A DNA stretch of 42,554 bases from the NCBI GenBank assembly GCA_022788205.1, contig JALEVQ010000115.1, positions 1-42,554 of the forward strand, in the 5' to 3' direction. The notes below the pieces were generated by a model. It saw only the letters and a program-made list of their open reading frames with translations. It did no database searches and was not told the origin of the DNA. Made by a program: the position numbers and the translations under genes. Below are positions 34,832 to 41,437 of this stretch, piece after piece (the first letter of the stretch is position 1; each line of letters begins with the position of its first letter). The stretch comes from Robinsoniella sp. (GTDB lineage Bacteria > Bacillota > Clostridia > Lachnospirales > Lachnospiraceae).

Positions 34832-35752
34832 ATGGATCAGAATTTGTGGAAAGAGCTGTGCCAGATCGCGGGGGAAGAAAACGTATCTGTACAAGAACCG
34901 ATGAAGAGTCACACCACATTTCGAATTGGAGGACCTGCCGATTATTTTGTGACGCCGCACACAGCGGATGAGATCAAAAGGCTGATTTTGATGTGCAAAA
35001 GAGAAAACATTCCGTATTATGTGGTTGGAAATGGAAGTAATCTTTTAGTCAGCGACAGGGGAATACGCGGTGTTGTCATCCAGATTTTTAAAAATTTTAA
35101 TGAGATTGTACTGGAAGAGTCAGGAGTGATCCGGGCACAGTCGGGAGCGCTTTTGTCGAAAATTGCAAATTTTGCCAAGGAGCAGCATTTGGCAGGATTT
35201 GAGTTCGCAGGGGGAATTCCAGGGACGGTCGGAGGTGCCGTCATGATGAATGCAGGAGCCTACGGCGGAGAGATGAAAGATGTGCTCAAAGGGGCGACGG
35301 TTTTAGATCGGGAGGGAAATATCTTTTTTCTCTCAAAGGAAGAATTGGATTTGAGTTATCGTCACAGCATCATCGGTGAGAAAGGATATATCGTGCTGGA
35401 GGCGTGGATTGCACTCGAGAGAGGAAGCAAAGAAGCGATCGAGGAAAAGATGGAGGATTTCAAGCTGCGCCGGGTTACAAAGCAGCCTCTGGACTGTCCT
35501 AGCGCAGGGAGCACCTTTAAGCGCCCACAGGGATATTTTGCCGGAAAGCTGATCATGGACGCCGGGCTGCGGGGATTTTCTGTCGGAGGAGCACAGGTTT
35601 CAGAAAAACATTGTGGATTTGTAATCAACAAAGGAAATGCGACGTCAGCGGATGTGGAGGAGTTGATCCGGGAGGTACAGCGCATTGTGAAAGAGAAATT
35701 TGGTGTTGAGCTAGAACCAGAAATCAAGAAAATCGGTGAATATGACAATTAA
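34832..35752 (+). CDS. murB: UDP-N-acetylenolpyruvoylglucosamine reductase
   Basis: MurB makes UDP-MurNAc with NADPH and FAD in the cytosol. The 306-residue product has the FAD-binding segments FRIGGPADYF, VVGNGSNLLVSD and FAGGIPGTVGGAVMMNAGAYGGE. The catalytic Ser227 lies in AGSTFKRP, followed by KLIMDAGLRGFSVGGAQVSEKH, and a conserved Glu occurs near the C-terminus (LEPEIKKIG). It is the short type II form. The ATG at 34832 gives the normal family N-terminus, but no ribosome site stands at the usual distance and no in-frame ATG, GTG or TTG lies between it and the upstream stop. It heads the operon murB-rapZ-whiA-crh. Confidence 0.96.
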   Translation: MDQNLWKELCQIAGEENVSVQEPMKSHTTFRIGGPADYFVTPHTADEIKRLILMCKRENIPYYVVGNGSNLLVSDRGIRGVVIQIFKNFNEIVLEESGVIRAQSGALLSKIANFAKEQHLAGFEFAGGIPGTVGGAVMMNAGAYGGEMKDVLKGATVLDREGNIFFLSKEELDLSYRHSIIGEKGYIVLEAWIALERGSKEAIEEKMEDFKLRRVTKQPLDCPSAGSTFKRPQGYFAGKLIMDAGLRGFSVGGAQVSEKHCGFVINKGNATSADVEELIREVQRIVKEKFGVELEPEIKKIGEYDN

Positions 35753-35776
35753 CACAAGACAGGGGCGAAGTGAGAG

Positions 35777-36634
35777 ATGAGATTTGTGATAGTGACGGGA
35801 ATGTCCGGCGCGGGAAAAAGTTCGGCGCTCAAGATGCTGGAGGACTTTGGATATTTTTGTGTGGACAATCTTCCAATTCCGCTGTTAAGTAAATTTGCGG
35901 ATCTTGTATGGAGAGAGAAAAACGAGATCAGCAAAGTGGCGTTGGGGGTTGATATCCGAAGCGGTCAGCTGTTTGAGGAGCTGGAAGGAGAGCTGGAAAA
36001 GCTTCCGGCAAGAGGCATTGAGTGTGAAATTTTGTTTTTAGATGCTTCGGATATGACGCTGGTGAAACGGTATAAAGAGACAAGAAGATCGCATCCTCTG
36101 GCGAAGAATGGAAGGATTGATCAAGGGATCAAGGCGGAGAGAATGCGGCTTGATTATCTGAAAAAAAGTGCTGATTACATCATCGACACGAGCCAGATGC
36201 TGACGAGGGATCTGCACCAGGAACTGGAAAAGATTTTCGTGGAGAATAAAGAATTTAAAAATCTGATGATCACGATCTTATCGTTCGGATTTAAATATGG
36301 AATCCCTGCGGATGCCGATCTGGTGTTCGATGTGCGCTTTCTGCCGAACCCGTATTACATCGATGAACTAAAGACGAAAACGGGAAATGAAAAAGAGGTG
36401 CAGGACTATGTGATGGGCTTTGAAGTTTCCCACATATTTTTAGAGAAACTGAAGGATATGCTAAAATTTTTGCTTCCCAACTATGTGCTGGAGGGAAAAA
36501 ATCAGCTGGTCATCGCTGTCGGGTGCACAGGGGGCAAACACCGCTCTGTCACGCTGGCAAATCAGCTGTATGAATCGTTCCAAAATCAGACAGAATACGG
36601 TCTGAGGATTGAACATCGGGATATCCGCAGATGA
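35777..36634 (+). CDS. rapZ: RapZ/YvcJ family nucleotide-binding protein
   Basis: The 285-residue protein has an N-terminal P-loop GMSGAGKS (8-15) and the RapZ C-terminal signature GCTGGKHRSV, preceded by SFGFKYGIPADADLVFDVRFLPNP. YvcJ of B. subtilis hydrolyses nucleotides and affects competence; E. coli RapZ is an RNA-binding adaptor for GlmS control. The role in Clostridia is unsettled. It lies 24 bases after murB and 10 before whiA, with only a weak purine-rich ribosome site (GAAGTGAGAG). The usual third member of this cluster in many Firmicutes, YvcK, is not between rapZ and whiA here. Confidence 0.95.
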   Translation: MRFVIVTGMSGAGKSSALKMLEDFGYFCVDNLPIPLLSKFADLVWREKNEISKVALGVDIRSGQLFEELEGELEKLPARGIECEILFLDASDMTLVKRYKETRRSHPLAKNGRIDQGIKAERMRLDYLKKSADYIIDTSQMLTRDLHQELEKIFVENKEFKNLMITILSFGFKYGIPADADLVFDVRFLPNPYYIDELKTKTGNEKEVQDYVMGFEVSHIFLEKLKDMLKFLLPNYVLEGKNQLVIAVGCTGGKHRSVTLANQLYESFQNQTEYGLRIEHRDIRR

Positions 36635-36644
36635 GAGGTGAGAG

Positions 36645-37613
36645 ATGTCTTTTTCCAGTCAGGTAAAAGAAGAATTGTCCAGACAATTCAGTCCGGCAAG
36701 ACATTGTCAGATCGCAGAGATCGCTGCGATCATCAGTATGTGCGGCGGGATCAAAATCTCCGAGAAAGAGAAATACAGCCTAAATATTGAGACAGAAAAT
36801 GTTCCTGTCGCAAGAAAGTACTTTACATTATTGAAAAAAACCTTTAATATAGATACAGAAATTTCGATCAGACGAAATTCCAATTTGAAAAAAAACAAAA
36901 TGGTTACTGTATGTGTAAAGAACCATGAGGATACCCTCATGATTCTGAAAGCAGCAAAACTGCTGGATGCCAACATGGAGATTTCGGAGAATTTATCCAT
37001 CAACAACAACAGGATTATACAGAGATCCTGCTGTAAGCGGGCATTCATCAGAGGAGCTTTTTTGGCAGCAGGTTCAATCAGCGATCCGCAAAAGTTTTAT
37101 CACTTTGAGATTGCATGTCTCTCGATGAAAAAAGCGACACAGATTCAGGCAATCTTGAAAACATTTGAGATAGAGGCAAAGATTGTCACGAGAAAAAAAT
37201 ATTTTGTCGTCTATGTCAAGGAAGGATCGCAGATTGTAGATATTCTCAATGTGATGGAAGCACCGATCAGTCTCATGGATCTGGAGAATGTGCGAATTCT
37301 CAAGGAGATGAGAAATAAGGTTAATCGGACGGTGAACTGCGAGACCGCAAACATCAACAAGACCGTCAACGCAGCGGTAAAGCAGGCGGAGGACATCAAA
37401 TTCATCCAGTCAGTCATGCGTCTGGAAGATTTGCCGGATGGACTTGCACAGATTGCGAAAGTCCGGTTGGAGAATCCCGAGGCGACGTTAAAAGAATTGG
37501 GGATGCTTTTAAACCCTCAGGTTGGAAAATCGGGAGTCAATCACAGACTGAGAAAATTAAGTGACCTGGCCGAAAAGCTGAAAGGAAAACAAGGAGGAGA
37601 ACATTATGATTAG
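36645..37613 (+). CDS. whiA: WhiA DNA-binding protein
   Basis: The 322-residue product has the WhiA layout. The N-terminal half resembles a LAGLIDADG homing-endonuclease scaffold (MSFSSQVKEELSRQ, CCKRAFIRGAFLAAGSISDP). The C-terminal helix-turn-helix includes RLEDLPDGLAQIAKVRLENPEATLKELGMLL and GKSGVNHRLRKL. In Streptomyces it activates division and sporulation genes; in Bacillus it influences chromosome segregation and division. GAGGTGAGAG precedes the ATG. The last codons overlap the start of crh by eight bases, which couples the two. Confidence 0.97.
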   Translation: MSFSSQVKEELSRQFSPARHCQIAEIAAIISMCGGIKISEKEKYSLNIETENVPVARKYFTLLKKTFNIDTEISIRRNSNLKKNKMVTVCVKNHEDTLMILKAAKLLDANMEISENLSINNNRIIQRSCCKRAFIRGAFLAAGSISDPQKFYHFEIACLSMKKATQIQAILKTFEIEAKIVTRKKYFVVYVKEGSQIVDILNVMEAPISLMDLENVRILKEMRNKVNRTVNCETANINKTVNAAVKQAEDIKFIQSVMRLEDLPDGLAQIAKVRLENPEATLKELGMLLNPQVGKSGVNHRLRKLSDLAEKLKGKQGGEHYD

Positions 37614-37860
37614 AAAACCAATTACGATTCAAATTCCGAGTGGATTGGAAGCAAGACCAGTCGCTCTGCTCGTTCAGGTAGCAAGTCAGTATGAGAGTGA
37701 GATCTACGTAGAAAGCGGAGAGAAAAAAGTGAATGCGAAAAGTATCATGGGAATGATGACATTGGGTCTGGTAGCCGGTGAAAATGTGACTGTCACAGCG
37801 AACGGCGGGGACGAGGAAGAAGCCATTTTAAATATAGAAAAATATCTGAGCAGCAAATAA
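37606..37860 (+). CDS. crh: HPr-like protein with Glu15 in place of His15 (Crh-type)
   Basis: The 84-residue HPr-fold protein has Ser46 in AKSIMGMMTLG, the regulatory serine phosphorylated by HPr kinase. The catalytic position 15, normally His in GLHARPA, is Glu (GLEARPVA; codon GAA). It cannot carry out PTS phosphotransfer, so it should act only as a regulator, like B. subtilis Crh, where residue 15 is Gln and the gene also follows yvcJ-yvcK-whiA. P-Ser-Crh is a CcpA corepressor in Bacillus. AAGGAGG lies before the ATG, which is inside the end of whiA. It is the last gene of the murB operon and is followed by a strong terminator at 37903-37958. Confidence 0.88.
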   Translation: MIRKPITIQIPSGLEARPVALLVQVASQYESEIYVESGEKKVNAKSIMGMMTLGLVAGENVTVTANGGDEEEAILNIEKYLSSK

Positions 37861-37902
37861 GTAAGTGAGCAGAATGACAAGTAAATAAAAAAGTAAGAAG
37901 GT

Positions 37903-37958
37903 AAAAGGGGCTTTGCAGACGAAAAGAGAAAATCAGATTGTCTGCAGAGACCCTTTTT
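37903..37958 (+). terminator. Terminator of the murB-crh operon
   Basis: AAAAGGG-g-CTTTGCAGAC (37903-37920) pairs with GTCTGCAGAG-a-CCCTTTT (37940-37957), with one internal mismatch and a G-T pair, a 19-base loop and five T (37954-37958). Confidence 0.85.
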
Positions 37959-37996
37959 AAATGGAGCATCACGGTGAGAAACCTCAACAAAACAAG

Positions 37997-38028
37997 TCTG
38001 CCGAAACCTTCGGTACAGCAGATTTTTT
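37997..38028 (+). terminator. Second terminator-like hairpin after crh
   Basis: CCGAA (38001-38005), loop ACC, TTCGG (38009-38013), with outer TCTG (37997-38000) and CAGA (38019-38022) and six T (38023-38028). It may back up the main terminator or belong to vanished genes in this 757-base gap, which otherwise holds the HAD remnant and the C69 leader. Confidence 0.5.
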
Positions 38029-38103
38029 CGAACACTGGGATGTTGGCGTACACGAGTTTTCTTGATGCCAACGTGCACATTCTGCCTTATGCAAGTTGAT
38101 TGA

Positions 38104-38363
38104 CTTTCGAATAGACAGGAATTTTTCTGGAAGTGCTTTTTCGGCATTTTTGGAGATCGGGTCTTTTCGGATAAAGCTCTGTTTGAGGAGTTTTATCGGA
38201 TAGAATTTCAGAAAGCCCAAAAAGTATGTGGCTTTGATCTACAGGCAGCGCAGACCGTGAGAGTATGGAAAAGCTGGGCTGCATCCCGGAGGAATGTCTG
38301 ATGGTGGGAAATGATGTGGGCGAAGACATGGTATCTGAAAAGAACGGATTGTCGGGGAAATGA
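38104..38363 (+). pseudogene. Decayed HAD-family hydrolase gene with internal deletion
   Basis: Two pieces of one protein family are readable in different frames. From 38104 the frame gives WKCFFGIFGDRVFSDKALFE, then EEFYRIEFQKAQKVCGFDLQ and AAQTVR, resembling the middle cap region of HAD hydrolases. From 38265 a shifted frame gives EKLGCIPEECLMVGNDVGED, the HAD motif III/IV end, before a premature TGA at 38361. The N-terminal motif I, about 60-80 residues between the pieces and the C-terminus are missing. The join lies near 38262. It is a remnant with no sign of function. Family assignment rests on recalled motifs. Confidence 0.7.
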
Positions 38364-38477
38364 TATCTGGTCCGATGTCGCAATTTTTATAATAGAAGAC
38401 GGGGATATCTATGTAGAGAATTAACCGAAAACAGGGAGAAAAAACTTTGCATAACGGGGGAACAGATGAATTTTAGA

Positions 38478-38505
38478 TTGCATATGATTCGTTTTTTTGT
38501 ATAAT
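38478..38505 (+). promoter_or_regulatory. Sigma-A promoter of the C69 dipeptidase gene
   Basis: TTGCAT (38478-38483), 16 bases, TATAAT (38500-38505). Initiation near 38512 leaves a leader of about 105 bases. Confidence 0.7.
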
Positions 38506-38524
38506 AAATGTGGTACGAAAATTA

Positions 38525-38568
38525 CCTCATGCCTTTACGGTATTTGCGGCGCATGGAGGTTTAGGCAT
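38525..38568 (+). promoter_or_regulatory. Leader segment with two mutually exclusive helices
   Basis: CCTCATGC (38525-38532) can pair with GCATgGAGG (38551-38559). ATGCCT (38529-38534) can instead pair perfectly with AGGCAT (38563-38568). The two cannot form together. No T-run follows, so any control would act on translation or stability rather than by termination. I do not recognise a known riboswitch class. Confidence 0.35.
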
Positions 38569-38617
38569 GGAAATTCAGATTTGATAAAATATACTTGAGA
38601 TAAAGGAGACAGTTATT

Positions 38618-40102
38618 ATGGGATGTACTACATTACTGGTTGGAAAAAAGGCGACATATGATGGATCTACCATGATTGCGAGGGATGATGATTCCCCTTC
38701 CGGTCGTTTTGCACCGAAGAAATTTGTTGTGATTCATCCGGAGGAGCAGCCGAGACACTATCGGTCGGTGCTTTCTCATGTGGAGATTGAGCTTCCGGAC
38801 AATCCGATGCGTTATACGGCTATGCCAAATGCCGTGGCTGGAGAAGGAATCTGGGGAGCAAGCGGTGTGAATGAGGCGCAGGTGGCGATGACGGCGACAG
38901 AAACGCTCACCTCCAATCCGCGTGTGCTTGGCGCAGATCCCCTGAAGGTATATCACCCGGCAGCAGACGGAAAAGAGGAAATTGTCGGTGGAATCGGGGA
39001 GGAAGATCTTGTCTCGATTGTCCTGCCGTATATCCACAGTGCCAGAGAGGGTGTGCAGAGACTGGGCAGCCTTCTGGAACAATATGGCACATATGAAATG
39101 AATGGAATTGCATTTCAGGATGTGAATGAAATCTGGTGGCTGGAGACGATTGGCGGACATCACTGGATCGCGAGACGTGTGCCGGATGATGTATATGTAG
39201 TGATGCCAAATCAGCTTGGTCTGGATCAGTTTGATCTGGAGGATGCGCTGACAGAACAGAAGGAATATATGTGTTCTACGGATATGCGGGAGTTCCTTGA
39301 GAAAAATCATCTGGACCTGTCTATGGATGGAAAGATCAACCCAAGAGATGCATTTGGAAGCCACGATGATTCGGATCATGTCTATAATACGCCGCGTGCA
39401 TGGTTTATGCTGCGCACCTTGAATCCACACACGAAGATCTGGGACGGACCGAATGCAGAGTATACGCCATCTTCCGATGATCTGCCGTGGTGCATGGTTC
39501 CGGAGAAGAAGATTACCGTAGAAGATGTCAAATATGTCCTTTCCAGCCATTATCAGGGGACGCCGTATGATCCATATGCCGCATACGGGGAGAAATCTCT
39601 CCGGGGTGCATACCGCTCCATTGGCATTAACCGAAACGATTTTCTCGCTGTCATTCAGATGCGCCCGGATCATGCGTGCGACACCAGAGCGATTGAATGG
39701 ATTGCATATGCATCCAATGCCTTTAATGTCATGGTGCCGTTTTATGCGGATGTGGAGGAAACGCCAGAGTACCTTGCCAACACCACAGGGACAGTCTCCA
39801 CAGATAATTTCTACTGGTCCAGCCGTATGATCGCGGCTATGGCAGATGCATCTTATCGAAAATCTATTTTTCATATTGAGCGGTACCAGGAACATGTGAT
39901 GTCAAAAGGACACGAGCTGCTGAATCGCTATGATGCTCTCCTGGAGCAGGAAAAAGATGCCGGGAAGCGTCTGGCGCTGAAAAAAGAGGCAAATGAGAAA
40001 GTTGCAGAAATGGTGAAAGAAGAGACATTGGATACCATGGATAAGGTGCTGTATGAATTGAGCAACCAGATGAAAAATTCATATTCCAGATCGGATGCGT
40101 GA
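38618..40102 (+). CDS. C69 family dipeptidase (PepD-like Ntn hydrolase)
   Basis: The 494-residue product begins MGCTTLLVGKKATYDGSTMI. C69 dipeptidases are N-terminal nucleophile hydrolases in which a near-terminal Cys (here Cys3) becomes the nucleophile after removal of the leading residues. ARDDDSP, WGASGVNEAQVAMTATE, NEIWWLETIGGHHWIARRVPDD and the C-terminal region match the PepD family of lactobacilli and Clostridia. The enzymes cleave a broad range of dipeptides in the cytosol. AAAGGAGA precedes the ATG. It is transcribed from its own promoter with a structured leader, and could process dipeptides delivered by the peptide transporter elsewhere in the window. Confidence 0.92.
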   Translation: MGCTTLLVGKKATYDGSTMIARDDDSPSGRFAPKKFVVIHPEEQPRHYRSVLSHVEIELPDNPMRYTAMPNAVAGEGIWGASGVNEAQVAMTATETLTSNPRVLGADPLKVYHPAADGKEEIVGGIGEEDLVSIVLPYIHSAREGVQRLGSLLEQYGTYEMNGIAFQDVNEIWWLETIGGHHWIARRVPDDVYVVMPNQLGLDQFDLEDALTEQKEYMCSTDMREFLEKNHLDLSMDGKINPRDAFGSHDDSDHVYNTPRAWFMLRTLNPHTKIWDGPNAEYTPSSDDLPWCMVPEKKITVEDVKYVLSSHYQGTPYDPYAAYGEKSLRGAYRSIGINRNDFLAVIQMRPDHACDTRAIEWIAYASNAFNVMVPFYADVEETPEYLANTTGTVSTDNFYWSSRMIAAMADASYRKSIFHIERYQEHVMSKGHELLNRYDALLEQEKDAGKRLALKKEANEKVAEMVKEETLDTMDKVLYELSNQMKNSYSRSDA

Positions 40103-40179
40103 CTTTTTACAGAGGCAGAACAGCCGGCAATCGGGCGAATCGTGTCAAAAAGGATTCGGTGTAATTGGAGGATATAGAG

Positions 40180-41019
40180 ATGATTCACGAGAAAATAGAA
40201 ATCCAATTGAAGGGTTCAGAGTTTAAAGCAAATTTTTTTACCTATTTTTTAGATAACTCCCCGGAAATAGACCCAGAGAGAAAACGACCTGTTGTGTTGA
40301 TATGTCCAGGCGGCGGGTATGGGATGACTTCTGACAGAGAGGGAGAAGCACTCGCAATAAGATTTATGGCAATGGGATATCACGCTGCGGTTTTACGTTA
40401 CAGTGTTGCTCCGGCACGTTTCCCAGAGGCGATGTTACAACTTGCATCTGCTGTGGCATTGCTACGCGAGAATGCAGAAAAATGGCACATTGATGAGAAT
40501 AAAATCGTAATTCAGGGATCTTCGGCAGGTGGTCATTTGGCTGCAAGCCTGGGGGTTTTTTGGAACAAAGCTTTTGTTGCGGAAAGGTTGGGAGCAGACT
40601 CTGAGAAAGTTCGCCCAAATGCTTTGTTGTTGAGTTATCCGGTGATCACTTCTGGCGAAAAAGCACATCAAGGATCTTTTAAAAGCATACTGGGAGAGGA
40701 GTATGAGGACGAAGAGAAGCGCAAAGCGCTCTCGCTGGAATATTGTGTTACCAAAGATACGCCGCCGACGTTTTTGTGGCATACTGCCACAGATAATACG
40801 GTTCCCGTGGAAAATTCTCTGCTATTTTTCCAGGCGCTTCATTCCATGGATATTCCAGCAGAACTGCACATTTATCCAGTAGGGTGTCATGGTCTTAGCC
40901 TTGCAAACGAAGAGACTGTCGGACGAAATGGCTACGGGATTCAAAAAGAGTGTGAAAGTTGGATACAGCTGGCAGGAGACTGGATGAAGAATCTGTTTGG
41001 TGCACATACAAATGTATAG
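40180..41019 (+). CDS. Alpha/beta hydrolase, esterase-like
   Basis: The 279-residue cytosolic protein has the alpha/beta-hydrolase motifs. The oxyanion strand is CPGGGYGM (42-49), and the nucleophile elbow is GSSAGGH (113-119, Ser115). The acid lies in WHTATDNTVPVENS and the His in YPVGCHGLS. This arrangement fits the BD-FAE/acetyl-esterase group often called endo-1,4-beta-xylanase B-like or carbohydrate acetyl esterase in gut Firmicutes; the true substrate is unknown. The start was set at the ATG at 40180 behind GGAGG (40167-40171); a TTG at 40165 overlaps that site. It is 77 bases after the dipeptidase, with no terminator seen between them. Confidence 0.85.
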   Translation: MIHEKIEIQLKGSEFKANFFTYFLDNSPEIDPERKRPVVLICPGGGYGMTSDREGEALAIRFMAMGYHAAVLRYSVAPARFPEAMLQLASAVALLRENAEKWHIDENKIVIQGSSAGGHLAASLGVFWNKAFVAERLGADSEKVRPNALLLSYPVITSGEKAHQGSFKSILGEEYEDEEKRKALSLEYCVTKDTPPTFLWHTATDNTVPVENSLLFFQALHSMDIPAELHIYPVGCHGLSLANEETVGRNGYGIQKECESWIQLAGDWMKNLFGAHTNV

Positions 41020-41106
41020 AGGACAGGTAGAGAATGTACTGTTCAGAGTTTTATCAATTACGATAGAATCGGGCAGCAAAATCCGTAATTCACAGAGGAG
41101 ACGAAT

Positions 41107-41235
41107 ATGGAATGGGTTAATGTTTTTGGATTACTTGTTATTATGGTCATTATGATTCCGAACATTGGCATGCAGCTTGATGTTAAAATACTTTCTACAT
41201 ACCGATTGAACCTTCCATGCAATCAGGGCGGTTAA
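41107..41235 (+). pseudogene. Truncated small membrane-protein gene
   Basis: A 42-codon frame starts at an ATG six bases after GAGGAG (41095-41100). It gives MEWVNVFGLLVIMVIMIPNI, a hydrophobic helix I recall as the conserved start of a longer Firmicutes membrane protein. The homology then stops and 22 unrelated residues run to TAA. The good ribosome site with an abruptly broken product suggests a deletion or recombination join near 41167. It could instead be a genuine one-helix peptide. The rest of the 418-base gap has only the terminator at 41292-41347. Confidence 0.5.
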
Positions 41236-41291
41236 TATTTTGGCAAGAATATTCAATGATCCTGCTTGACCAACAGAATATCATAATAGAC

Positions 41292-41347
41292 AAATCCGTC
41301 AAGGACACGCTGCATATGCAGTGCTAAACCGCATCCTTGACGGATTT
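41292..41347. terminator. Strong terminator with an inner palindrome
   Basis: AAATCCGTCAAGGA (41292-41305) pairs perfectly with TCCTTGACGGATTT (41334-41347). The loop contains the 12-base palindrome CTGCATATGCAG (41310-41321), giving a branched shape. T-rich sequence follows on plus (41345-41355). The symmetric A/T ends would also work for the minus-strand permease gene. Confidence 0.8.
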
Positions 41348-41437
41348 TCTTCTTAATTATTATAAATAATTAATCAAGGTTATAAAATTAAGTCAGCAAC
41401 TGTATAACCCTAACATTTTCAATCTTATTCCTCACTG

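Noticed and set aside
38633-39895. 420-codon open frame on the minus strand
   Set aside because: It lies wholly opposite the C69 dipeptidase, has a composition typical of an antisense shadow (many His, Arg, Ile), no ribosome site and no recognisable motif.
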